DNA of 64,000 bases from Cocos nucifera. Lineage: Eukaryota; Streptophyta; Magnoliopsida; Arecales; Arecaceae. The stretch is taken from NCBI GenBank assembly GCA_006176705.1, contig QRFJ01001912.1, positions 1 through 64,000 of the forward strand, read 5' to 3'. Numbering within the stretch: position 1 is the first letter of the stretch; each line of letters opens with the position of its first letter. Both the position numbers and the translations under genes were made by a program. Shown piece by piece: positions 22,207 to 32,784 of the stretch. The notes under the pieces were generated by a model. That model made no database searches and was not told the DNA's origin. It saw only the letters and a program-made list of their open reading frames with translations.

Positions 22207-24021
22207 AGGGGTATAGCATGCATAATGAAGCCTCCACTATTCTCCCCCGCCGGCTCTGGATGGAGTGATCTTCTAATACCCCATTCTTTCAAGTCAAGTT
22301 GGGAAATCAAGTCATCCTTGGTCTTATCCTTGATATTCAAGATTGTTGCCAAAAGGAGCTTGCACACATTCTTTTCAATATGCATCACATCTAAGCAGTG
22401 GCGCAATAAGTTTGTCTCCCAATATGACAAGTCAAAGAAGATGCTCTTTTCCCTCTAATTAAAGTGTGTGTCATCTTTCTTTATCAATGCTTTCTTTTCT
22501 TATCTCCAATCGGATCATCTTTTCTAAATTCAACACTAAGACCATCCAACTCTCTAAGTACTTCACTCCCAGATATCCGACCAGGCACCTCACCTTCTTT
22601 AATAGTGCCATCGAAGGAGCATGCATCCCTTCTATATGGATGGTTTCAATGGAGAAAATGCCGATGCCCCATATAGCTAAAGCTCCTCTGATGCATCAAC
22701 CTTCTAGGCTGAATGTTTCTTTCATAGATCGAGCATGCTAGCTCACCTTTGATGCTCCAACCCGACATTAGGGCATAGGCTGAAAAGTCATTTATTATCC
22801 ACAAAAGCACTGTGTGCATAGAGAATGACTCATTCAGCAAAGCATCAAAAGTTGGAACATCTTAAATGCTCCATAACTATTTCAGCTCGGCAATAAGAGG
22901 CTGCAAACAAACATCAATGTCATTACCTACCTCCATCAGTCCAAAGATGAGCACTGTCATGAAAGCAAAGGATTTTTTATACACATCCATGGTGGGAGAT
23001 TGTAAACATGAATAAATAGTGGCCATACACTATGGGCAGTATTTATATGCTTGAATGGGTTGAAACCGTCGCATGACAAGCCCAACCTCACATTACGTAT
23101 CTCTTGTGCGAAGTCAGGATGTAATTCATTAAACTTCTGCCATGACTCTCCATCAGCTGGATGCCTCAATGCATCATCTTTTGTTCGGTCCACTTTATGC
23201 CATCTCATGTCCTTCGATGTCTTTGCCGACATAAACAACTTTTGTAGTCTCGAAATCAAAGAAAAGTACCACATCAACTTTTGAGGTACATGAGTTGATG
23301 TGCCATCTTTATTCTATTTTCAACTTGATACACTACACCTCGTGCACTCATTGTGGTTGGCATCCCTCTCCTAATAGAGCATGCAATCATTGGGACATGC
23401 ATGTATTTTGGTATAAGTAAAGTCCAGCTGTTCAATAATCTTCGATGCCTCATAATTATTCTTCAGAATTCGTGCATCATCCAAAAGAATATCCTCCAAA
23501 AGCTCTAGTATGCAGTTCACTCCATTATTAGTGAACCTGTTGGGGCATCTCACATGATACAATCGGATTAAGAACTCAAGCTTCACCATCTTTTCACATC
23601 CGGGATACAACAAAATATTAGCATTCTCCATCAACTTGCAGACCTTCTCCACATCCTCACTATTTGTCATTCGATCAATCATAAGATCAGACATGGACGT
23701 AAATGCACCATCATTATGGCCAACAAATGAAAAAATATCACAAACCGTTTGTTTCACTCCCCCTTCAGGTTGATCGCCTTGTTGCGGCCTGCCCTCACCA
23801 TGTTGGTCCCAACAAATTTTATAATCGACTTTAAAACCATAAATAGTGAGGTGATCATTGACATCTTGGCGAGGTAGCTACGGCCCATCCATACACTTTT
23901 TACAAGGATATTGGATCAGTCCATGGTCCCCAAATTTTTTTATAGCATAATCAAAAAATTTTTGAAGTCCAGCCTTATATTCTGGTGAGAGCCTACTAAA
24001 CTTCATCCACCCCTTATCCAT
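22207..24021 (-). pseudogene. TNP2-type CACTA transposase remnant
   Basis: The start is the ATG at 24021 (MDKGWMKFSRLSPEYKAGL), the usual opening of the transposase-associated domain of plant TNP2 proteins, with its IQYPCKKC cysteine pair. One stop follows (about 23879), then YGFKVDYKICWDQHGEG. The open part at 23757-23371 includes VKLEFLIRLYHVRC and the linker NNGVNCILELLEDIL, ending CPNDCMLY. The Transposase_21 core follows in pieces: FMSAKTSKDMRWHK, ALRHPADGESWQKF, NVRLGLSCDGFNPF, YNLPPWMC (23277-22957), then WIINDFSAYALMSGW and YMGHRHFL (22840-22646), and RHCLDVMHIEKNVCKLLL (22430-22207). Frames change at least four times. The carboxyl part is lost at the gypsy-2 join. Confidence 0.92.
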
Positions 24022-24889
24022 TTTAAAATTGATGATACTGCAAGTAAATCATGTGTGGAACTCAGATTAAATATCATTTTTAGATATGCAATAAATCCAC
24101 CCTATCACAAACTAACAGATAAAGATAGATCCTATCCCATTCAGAAATTACATTAATTCTATAAGTTCATTATAGTAATCAAATGATATGCAACAGGGAT
24201 TGAATGAAATTTCGACAGCATTTTTTCTTAGTCTTCATGTAGGAAGAATAAAAGAAAAATACTATCTAAAATTTAATTCAAAATCCTTAGCATACCGTTT
24301 GATTACTACAATTATCTATATTTGTAATTTCCAAATTACTCATATTGGACAATCAATTGATCATTGTACATAATTCTCTAATCCATATAATTACATATAA
24401 TTGTACGGATGCCAGAGATTATGTACACTAATCAATTGATGGGTCTATCATTATGTAATACAATAAACAAAAGCAACAAGATATAAACATCCAAAAAATA
24501 TTATGCAATAAATTCTACAACAGGAATTACATTCATAAATAATTAATGATGGCGGCGAGGTCAGATCCCTCTCTTCCTCTCTCAAGTATAGATCCATCGG
24601 ATATTTGGATTTGGATCCAGTATTAGTAATTAAAATTGGATCCATATCTGAATATCTAGGTTTCGATCCAAACTCAACCCATTAACAGATCTAGTCCACA
24701 ACCGCCGACATGGCACAACCCAAGGCTACCGCCATGGTACGGCATGACCCAAAATCTATGGCATGTAGATAATTATAATATTTATAATAAATATTTATAA
24801 TATTTATTATAAATATTTTATAAATTATTATAAATATATATGATTAATAAATAATACTATAAAATCAATAAAAAAAAATATACCTATGG
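24022..24889. other. AT-rich CACTA interior without recognisable gene
   Basis: It lies between the transposase start and the GC-rich block, which would be the 5' untranslated or intron region in minus orientation. Positions 24775-24860 are almost pure A/T built from TTTATAATA-like words. I see no protein signature. Confidence 0.6.
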
Positions 24890-25665
24890 CTATAGAGAGC
24901 GGATCGCACCGAAAGCTTCGAGGATCACCGACGATGACGTTAGAGGAGGACGACAGCACTAAAGTTAACCTATGAATAAAAGCAAGATAGTGAGATAGAG
25001 AAGGAGAAAAAGAGGAGAGAGAGAGAGTAGGATGATCGGGAGGGGCTAGAGGGGGCACAGTGACGAGGAGGTTGAAGAGGCTTCACACTCGTCGGAGGGT
25101 AGATGGTGGGATTTCATGGGCCGAAGGAAGGTGGAGGGGGGCTTGCCGGAAAGGGTTGGTTTTTTGCACGAGATTGGAGGGATAGTGTGGGGAGAGGTTC
25201 GCAAGGGCCGGGGATAGATGGGGTTCATGAAGGGCGGGTTTACTGCTCGGATGAGGGTGGGGTGGGGTTTCGTGGGGGGGGCGGGGGTGGGGGTTCGGGG
25301 GGAGGGGTTCTAGGGGCGAGGGAGGTTGGATGGGGGTTCGCCAGAGGAGGTTTCGGGGTCGAGGGAGGGTCGGATGGAGGGTTGAAGGGTCGGGTGGGGG
25401 TGGTGGGGGTGCGACAGCAGCAGGGATGGGGAAACGAAGAGGGAGGAGGGGGGGGAGGGGGGGGCGCAGACCCAAGGGGAGGAGGGGCGATGTCGGGGGT
25501 GGCGATGCAGGCTAGGGGGAGAGGCGGCGATGTCGGTCGAGGAAGGAGGGGCGATGCCGATCGGGGGGGAGGAGGGGCGACATCGGTCGGGAGGGGAGGA
25601 GCCTCACCGATGATGAAGAGGAGGGAGAGAGAGAGAAAGATCGAGCGTGCATGGAAAGAAAGCAG
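24890..25665. other. GC- and CpG-rich block in CACTA
   Basis: A sharply bounded G-rich (plus) or C-rich (minus) segment with many CpG dinucleotides, in a window that is otherwise A/T-rich. It includes near-homopurine runs (25260-25470) and a loose minisatellite of GGAGGGGCGATGTCGGTCG-like units (25479-25600). Long open frames on both strands (Gly-rich on plus, Pro-rich on minus) follow from composition and show no known domain. In En/Spm a GC-rich 5' control region is known; whether this block corresponds to it is inference. Confidence 0.7.
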
Positions 25666-25689
25666 AAAAATTTTGGAAATTTTTAATCT

Positions 25690-25805
25690 AACCTATGGTA
25701 GCGGTTATCGAACCACTACCATAGATCTATGGCAGTAGTTCTATAACCGCTGCTGTAAATCTATAGCAGCAATTTTTGATAACCGCTGCCATAGATGAAA
25801 AATAT
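25690..25805. repeat. CACTA-type subterminal repeat units, inner cluster
   Basis: Three short dyad units of the form TATGGTAGCGGTTA...TAACCGCTGCCATAG, the same motif as at 26785-27078. They lie at the outer edge of the left arm of the long inverted repeat. Confidence 0.8.
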
Positions 25806-26815
25806 TTTTTTTCTTATTTTTTTTCTAAATATTATATAATTTTAAAATTTAATGCATATCTACATCATTCATTATCTAAATAATTATCATTAGAGTGTCA
25901 TCTTAAAAGATCGCCTCGATCTGATGGCCCTAGCTTCATCGATTAGAAAAATTTGATTTCAACGATCATAAACCATGATGCGATGATCTGATAGATGAAG
26001 ATCTCTGATGGGTCCAAAAATCTACAACGATGATCTTGATGATGTTTGTAGCATACTATCAAAATTTCACTTCAATCGGATATCGTTATCATGGTCAATT
26101 TAGTATGGAATGATTTCGACCGTTAAATTAGAAACAAGCGATCAAAGATTAAATGGTGTCCGATTATGAGATAATTTTTTAGTTAAATGATCTTTATTTT
26201 AATTTTAAATATTTTATATAGTGATGATAGTAAAATTTAAATTATTTTCATATAAACTGTTCATGTTAAATAGATATTACAAAAGCACGAGTATAACAAC
26301 CACTGAAGTTTCAGAATGGTTATCAGGAGACGTATAGTTTTAGATTGTTCTTCATCTCACGAGTTGAATTTTATAATCACCACCATAAAAAATGAGTAAA
26401 GTAGTAGCCAAGATCATTTGTAAAAAAAATTATCACATAATCGAACACCATTTGGTCTTTTGATCACTCATTTATCATTTAATGGTCGAAATTAATCTAT
26501 ACTAAATTGATCAAGATAAAGATATTCGATTGAAGTGAAATTTTGATAGTATGCTACAAACATCACCAAGATCATCGTTGTAGATTTTTGGATCCATCAG
26601 AGGTCTTCATCTATCAGATCATTGCATCATCATTAATGGTCGTCGAAATCAAATTTTTTTGATCGACAAAGCTAAGGCCATTGGATCGAGGGGATCTTTT
26701 GCAAAGACACTCTAATGATAATTATTTAGATAATAAATGATGAATATGGATATTAAATTTTAAAATTATATAATATTTAAAATATATATATATGGTAGCG
26801 GTTATAATTAACCGC
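25780..26815. repeat. Long imperfect inverted repeat, ~400-bp arms
   Basis: The left arm (about 25780-26212) matches the reverse complement of the right arm (about 26416-26815). Anchors are TTATCTAAATAATTATCATT at about 25874 against AATGATAATTATTTAGATAA-like sequence near 26715, and CATACTATCAAAATTTCACT near 26054 against its complement near 26540. The spacer is about 200 bp. Both arms end in the AACCGCTGCCATAG subterminal motif, so the structure is part of, or derived from, CACTA ends. Confidence 0.85.
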
Positions 26816-27078
26816 TGTCATTAATCGATTATAGCAATGGTTCCTACTAACCGCTGCTATAGATCCAACTTATGGAAGCGGTTACAATAAACCACTGCTA
26901 TAGGTCAACCTATGACTGTGATTTTCGATAACCATTATTATAGGTCCGACCTATGGTAGCAATTTCTGTAATTGCTGCTATATGTCGGATCTATAGCAGT
27001 GGTTACAACAACCGCTGTCATAGATCCGACCAATGGTAGCAGTTAACAAAAATCGCTGCCATAGTAAGCGTTGTCATA
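26785..27078. repeat. CACTA subterminal repeats
   Basis: Seven to eight units spaced about 38-40 bp, each a small dyad with TATGGTAGCGGTT on one side and AACCGCTGCCATAG on the other, variously mutated. Such arrays next to the terminal repeat are the usual transposase-binding regions of CACTA elements. Confidence 0.85.
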
Positions 27079-27097
27079 GGCCATTTTTGTAGTAGTG
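27079..27097 (-). repeat. CACTA terminal inverted repeat (right end)
   Basis: The reverse complement reads CACTACTACAAAAATGGCC, the standard plant CACTA terminus. It fixes the element boundary at 27097. Confidence 0.9.
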
Positions 27098-29046
27098 ACT
27101 ATATCAAAATCATATGAGAATAGGAGATCAGATCTTTGTTACCTATGCAAGTTAGACATTCTAACTTGCTGATCCGAGTTTGAGGATGATGTTGTGAGTC
27201 GCACATGCATCCGACCTCTAGGAATTGTCTACACAAGCCCATGAATTATGATCAGAAGTCCTAATGTAGGAAATCAGCATAGTATGCTATTACTACGTTC
27301 ATCCTTCTTCGACGGTTGATCTGGAACCACCTTCTTCAAATCTTGGACTCTCCAATTTGTAGAATGAAGGGAAAGAGATTTTGAACCTAAGACACCTCTC
27401 AAAAATCTCTAAAGAAGGAGGAAGAGATCAAAGAAAAATCCTAGAAGAAGAATCCTTCTTCTTCTTCTTCTGGTTTTCTCTCACCTAGACATCAGATTGG
27501 TGCCTATGAAATCCCCATACCCTAATATTCTTTCTTCCTAATTTTTACATACCCCAAAGGTCTCTTAATGGTCTAGAATCCACAAAAAAATCAGCTTTGA
27601 ATATTGAGATATGGAAGAGTCTTGTCTAGGTCAAACACCTAGACAAGGTGGGTCCAAAATAAGCAACTAGTTGGAGCGCCCAATACTTGGGCGCCCCTCC
27701 TTTCTTTATGCCATGGACCACCAAGAATAAGTGCACAAAATCCTCCTCATTCCCATGAAAAAATGAGAGAAAATCAAGGATGTGGGTGGCACAAAGCAAG
27801 GAGTTTTAGGTGCTTAAAATTCTATCTCATAGAATTTAAGTCAAAACCAACTCCTAGTTTGACTTGGTCCACAACCAAATACCATCTAAGGAATAAGAAA
27901 AAGTTATGGGCATGCATAAAGGCCTAGGAAAAGATTCTTTCAAGTTCAAAATCAAAGAGAAGGGGCATGGGGGGTGTGAGGGGTCAATGGTGCAAGGAAT
28001 AGGGAGTCCTAGTCATACTTGGATTCCTATTTTGACTTGATCCAAGTGATCTATGAACCAAATTAAATTAGAATTAATTCAATCCAATTAAATTAGATTC
28101 TAAACATATTAAAAACTTAATTAAATTAGATTAAATTAGATCTAATTTTGATTTAATTTTTTAATCAAATTAAAAAATTGGATTGACCCAAGTCCTAGTT
28201 GAACTAGGACTAGTTCTTTCTTGCACTTGACTTATCCAATAAATCAATTGAACTTGATCCAATCAAATTCAAATCAAATTTAATTAACTTATATTTAATT
28301 AAATTTAATCTCAGTCCTTTAGCTTAATCAAATTAAGCTAATTAGCAATCAAATTACTAATCAATCCTCCTGCAACACTTTCACTAGGTTAAACATCAAT
28401 CATATTGATCATTTAACCTTAAAACAATTCTTAATCGTTGATCAACCATACAATTGGATCATGAACGTTAATGTGTATGACCTCATAGATTCAAACCTAA
28501 GCTAGTACTATAGGAATAAATTTTTGTACCAATCGAAGTAACCATCTAGTAATACTATCCAACGGTCGAATAAGTCAAATGTGTAGAACAACATCCTTAG
28601 AACCTATGCAGATATAGTTTCCATATAATTTATCCTCTTGATCAAAATGCTCGTAGGATACCTCAAAGTTCAACTGTCAACTCTAATCAGACTATCCACA
28701 TTGTATTTTAAAATATCAAATCCATCTATGGATTATCCTGGCCAAGATTTTGCTATATTGAAATATAGTGATACATTCTTCTCCAACTCTTGGAGTAGTC
28801 AATTCCATCATGATCACACACCAACTTCACATGTACTTGACTGTGCCTAAAAGTCTTTCATTACTGAATTAAAAATTCAGTTAGTCCGATACCAAAGCAT
28901 AGTGAGTTGCTTGCAAGCCACTGAGATGATCTCAGGTCTAAAAGATACTTACACCTATATCCCATCAGAAATATTCTCAACAGTAGAATGCTCTAGAGTT
29001 GGTCATGTTCAATGACGATGTACCCCTATATCTCACCTGTATGCCA
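27098..29046 (-). repeat. LTR B4, family-B LTR in reverse, truncated both ends
   Basis: The reverse complement aligns with B1 LTR from about its position 315 to 2230. The 3' end is cut off by the CACTA and the first ~315 bp by the join to A0. It carries the conserved hairpin at 28387-28418 (GGTTAAAC...ATTTAACC, one arm base mutated) and the same AT-rich core near 28080-28170. At 29046 the join to A0 falls in 'atgatgatcatgaga', which is compatible with both sides. Confidence 0.88.
28387..28418. other. Conserved family-B LTR hairpin, B4 copy
   Basis: Arms GGTTAAAC/ATTTAACC with inner ATCAAT/ATTGAT. One outer pair is broken, consistent with a decaying copy. Confidence 0.7.
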
Positions 29047-29375
29047 TGATGATCATGAGATCAAGTCCTTAAGCTCATAGCCATGGCAGTGTGATATAAT
29101 GAAAAAAAGTTTTCTATTAGGGTTTTACATCAGACTCGGATCGAATGATTCCATCATATGATAGGGTGTTGGATTTGACAAGTTCACCTTAATCCTAATC
29201 TTGTCAGGGCTCATGATAGAAGAACTTAATTATATAGGTAGTTGCGCATAGAGGTTCATTTTCAATTATGATGGATTACCACCATATACTGCTAGGTATC
29301 ATTAGTGGATTTTGGGAGTAATTAAAATGATCTTGATGATCAATCATTCTAATTATATGAATCGAACCTAACTGG
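29047..29375 (+). repeat. A0: family-A LTR fragment, left part
   Basis: Plus-strand family-A LTR from the 'gatgatcatgaga' block to GAACCTAACTGG, with an internal deletion after 'tatgaatcga'. It is interrupted at 29375 by element A3; the matching continuation (ATCACACAAATAAG) resumes at 47336. Confidence 0.85.
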
Positions 29376-29953
29376 TGTTAGATGTGTGCCCTAGAAGCTA
29401 GATTGGTTGTCACTTGTAATACACTTCTAAGGATAATTTTATAATTTTGACTATAAATTAATAAATGAGTTATTTTTCTATCATAGTATGTATTTAAAAG
29501 TGTCTATGATACATCCTTTAAGTTAATGGTAATGATAATTCATATTTTTAAGAGTTAAAAATTTAAGACATGAATTTTCATAATTAACTCATAAACTGCT
29601 TCCGACCGTAGGATCATCATGAGGATGGTGATCGATCCAGAAGGTTGGTGTATGATTGTTTTCTTAGAATAGACGTGTCTTGAGTCTATGGTGTGGAGAT
29701 ATTAGAGCGAGAGTATTAGTACTTGTTAGAGAACGAGGACACTAAGCGTGACCACCTCGAGTAGTCATAAGAAAGTCTACCTTCTCATCGATGACTGACA
29801 CGATGCTACAGTGATGTGTATGGTTCTTTGACATAAGGTGCATCGATAGTTCATTTTGAGGGTGTTATAGTTTGACTACATCATAACTCGATCTCCTAGC
29901 CATTCAGAATCTGAGGTGTATGTTGGCTATAGCAATATTCATTGTAGAAATTA
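29376..29953 (+). repeat. Copia A3 5' LTR, first 578 bp
   Basis: It aligns base for base in order with the A3 3' LTR start at 45099, then enters the N run. The remaining ~1.65 kb is not in the assembly. Confidence 0.85.
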
Positions 29954-30953
29954 NNNNNNNNNNNNNNNNNNNNNNNNNNNNNNNNNNNNNNNNNNNNNNN
30001 NNNNNNNNNNNNNNNNNNNNNNNNNNNNNNNNNNNNNNNNNNNNNNNNNNNNNNNNNNNNNNNNNNNNNNNNNNNNNNNNNNNNNNNNNNNNNNNNNNNN
30101 NNNNNNNNNNNNNNNNNNNNNNNNNNNNNNNNNNNNNNNNNNNNNNNNNNNNNNNNNNNNNNNNNNNNNNNNNNNNNNNNNNNNNNNNNNNNNNNNNNNN
30201 NNNNNNNNNNNNNNNNNNNNNNNNNNNNNNNNNNNNNNNNNNNNNNNNNNNNNNNNNNNNNNNNNNNNNNNNNNNNNNNNNNNNNNNNNNNNNNNNNNNN
30301 NNNNNNNNNNNNNNNNNNNNNNNNNNNNNNNNNNNNNNNNNNNNNNNNNNNNNNNNNNNNNNNNNNNNNNNNNNNNNNNNNNNNNNNNNNNNNNNNNNNN
30401 NNNNNNNNNNNNNNNNNNNNNNNNNNNNNNNNNNNNNNNNNNNNNNNNNNNNNNNNNNNNNNNNNNNNNNNNNNNNNNNNNNNNNNNNNNNNNNNNNNNN
30501 NNNNNNNNNNNNNNNNNNNNNNNNNNNNNNNNNNNNNNNNNNNNNNNNNNNNNNNNNNNNNNNNNNNNNNNNNNNNNNNNNNNNNNNNNNNNNNNNNNNN
30601 NNNNNNNNNNNNNNNNNNNNNNNNNNNNNNNNNNNNNNNNNNNNNNNNNNNNNNNNNNNNNNNNNNNNNNNNNNNNNNNNNNNNNNNNNNNNNNNNNNNN
30701 NNNNNNNNNNNNNNNNNNNNNNNNNNNNNNNNNNNNNNNNNNNNNNNNNNNNNNNNNNNNNNNNNNNNNNNNNNNNNNNNNNNNNNNNNNNNNNNNNNNN
30801 NNNNNNNNNNNNNNNNNNNNNNNNNNNNNNNNNNNNNNNNNNNNNNNNNNNNNNNNNNNNNNNNNNNNNNNNNNNNNNNNNNNNNNNNNNNNNNNNNNNN
30901 NNNNNNNNNNNNNNNNNNNNNNNNNNNNNNNNNNNNNNNNNNNNNNNNNNNNN
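29954..30953. other. Assembly gap, exactly 1000 N
   Basis: A run of exactly 1000 N suggests a placeholder of fixed size. Apparent open frames crossing it are artefacts. Confidence 0.99.
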
Positions 30954-32770
30954 AATATTTCAAAAAAAAATTTCTTAGATCTAAATCAGATCTGATACTT
31001 TTCAGATCTAATTTGATGGATCTAATAAAATAAAATAAATTTAATTTAATTTAATTTAATTTATACCTTGTTCTAGGATAATCTAATTATCCTATGATGA
31101 TCCTACTGATTATCTGAGGTTCTAGATGTAGCCACGCAATCGCCTGGCCTCTGCCGGTATCCACTCAGGCAAGATCTAGATATTTCCTCCTTCTCAATCT
31201 TTTCTCCAAAGATTAGATCTAGATCTAATCTTGAAGATCTTCAAAATAACTTTTGAAGATCCGATGTCGTCTCTTGCAGCAGTGCTGTCTTCTTCCTTTC
31301 TTGTCGCCTTTCTCTTGTTTGGATCGCACCAAACTGAAGCCCAAAATCCCTTTGGGTATGGAGAGGAGAGAGAGGATCAAAGGTAGGCATGGAGGAGAGA
31401 GGGAGATGGCTATATGGCATGGGCAAGGGGAGAACCTCTTTAAACCTAGGTGTAGATAGGGTTTATATAGACCCTACTGCGCCATGCAGTGCCACATCAT
31501 CCCGGCCAATCATGTTTCTTCATGCAATCAGATCTAAATCTGATTGATGGGATGACATCATCTAATTCAATCAGATGAGAACCCCTCTCCAACATCCTTA
31601 GGTGGTGCCAAGACTGGTCAAAGTAGAGTCTTTAGCGCCACCTAGTTTGATTCCAAGATTCCAGGCATCACCATTCTTGGGCGCACATCTCCCTAGGCAT
31701 GTGCCCTCTCCTTTCCTCTTTCTAGTAGGGGACAAGCCCATATTTGCTCTCCAATGGGTGCATGACACATGGGCAAATGTCCAAGGGTCAAAAGGTCAAT
31801 GTTTGATCAAAGTCAAAAGATAAGAATTAGCAGGTGACAGAAAATAGTAGGTGTTGTCTCAAATTTATATCATAAATTAAGATAACCCTTTTTTGACCTA
31901 GACAAACTTTAGTCAGACCAAGTAAAGGTACCTAAGTGAGTCCAAACACATTTGGCTCAGTCGAGACAATATTTAATGATTATTGAAGGAGAACTTTAGG
32001 CTTAATCGTGTGGTAGCATAATTTTCTTGAACCTAATTGAATCTAATTTAAATCAATTGAACTAGATTAGTCCAATTGATGATATCCAGATCCAAACCCT
32101 TATATATATGATCCAATTAGGTTCAGTTCCGTATGATCATTATAAGGCTGCTCCTCATCACCGAGGTAGATAGATTTTCTCTTGGTGCAATTCAATTCCT
32201 ATAATGAACATGCTATAGCCAACATACACCTCAAGATTTTGGATGGCTAGGAGATCGAGTCATGGTGTAGTCAAACCATAACACCCTCAAGGTGAACCGT
32301 CGATGCACCTCAAGTCAAAGAACCAGACACACCACTGCAGCTTCGAGCTAGTCATCAATGAGAAGGTAGACTTCCTAATGACTATTCGAGGTGGTCACGC
32401 TCAGTACCCTCATTCTCTAACGAGTACCTATACTCTTGCTTCGGTGTCTCTATACCATAGACTCAAGACTCATCTACTGTAAAGAAGCGATTGTACACCA
32501 ACCTTCCAGATCAATCACCATCCTCATGATGATCCTACGGTCGGAAGCATTTTATGAGTTAATAATGAAAATTCATGTCTTAAATTTTTAACTCTTGAAA
32601 ATAAGAATTATCATTACCATTAACTCAAGGGATGTATCACAGACACTAAATATACATTTATGATAGAAAATAATTTATTTTATTATTTATAGTCAAAGTT
32701 ATAATTTTATCCTTAGATGTGTATAACAAGTGTCAGCCAATTCTGACTTCTAGGGCACACATATCTAATA
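30954..32770 (-). repeat. Copia A2 3' LTR, with 380-bp deletion
   Basis: It begins TATTAGATATGTGTGCC (TG mutated to TA) at 32770 and aligns with the 5' LTR throughout, except for 380 bp missing at 32133-32135. The lost segment (equivalent to about 39860-40239) is bounded by ATG in both places. A palindrome near 31689-31716 and TATATAAA at 31462-31469 (minus) lie in its U3. Confidence 0.9.
31462..31469 (-). promoter_or_regulatory. Probable TATA box, A2 3' LTR
   Basis: TATATAAA on the minus strand, in the same context (GGTCTATATAAACCCTATC) as the box at 39175-39182 in the 5' LTR. Confidence 0.65.
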
Positions 32771-32784
32771 AACTCCCACTTGAT

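Larger units (their letters stand above)
22207..27097 (-). mobile_element. CACTA (En/Spm-like) transposon, 3'-truncated
   Basis: Read on the minus strand it starts with the terminus CACTACTACAAAAATGGCC at 27097, then subterminal repeats, a long inverted repeat, a GC-rich block, an AT-rich stretch and a TNP2-type transposase remnant. It is cut at 22206 by gypsy-2 sequence, so its other terminus and the remaining transposase are missing. The three bases outside the terminus (ACT, 27098-27100) could be the 3-bp target duplication typical of CACTA, but the partner copy is lost. It sits within the reverse B4 LTR. Confidence 0.88.

Noticed and set aside
24775..24860. A possible MITE or matrix attachment region in the A/T-rich stretch.
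   Set aside because: Only low-complexity A/T words are visible; no terminal repeats or target duplication.
25103..25738. A 211-codon Gly-rich open frame on the plus strand, and Pro-rich frames on the minus strand.
   Set aside because: Composition and short repeats of the GC-rich block explain the absence of stops; no domain or start context supports a gene.
29896..30995. Long open frames on both strands near 30 kb.
   Set aside because: They consist of N; the run is an assembly gap.
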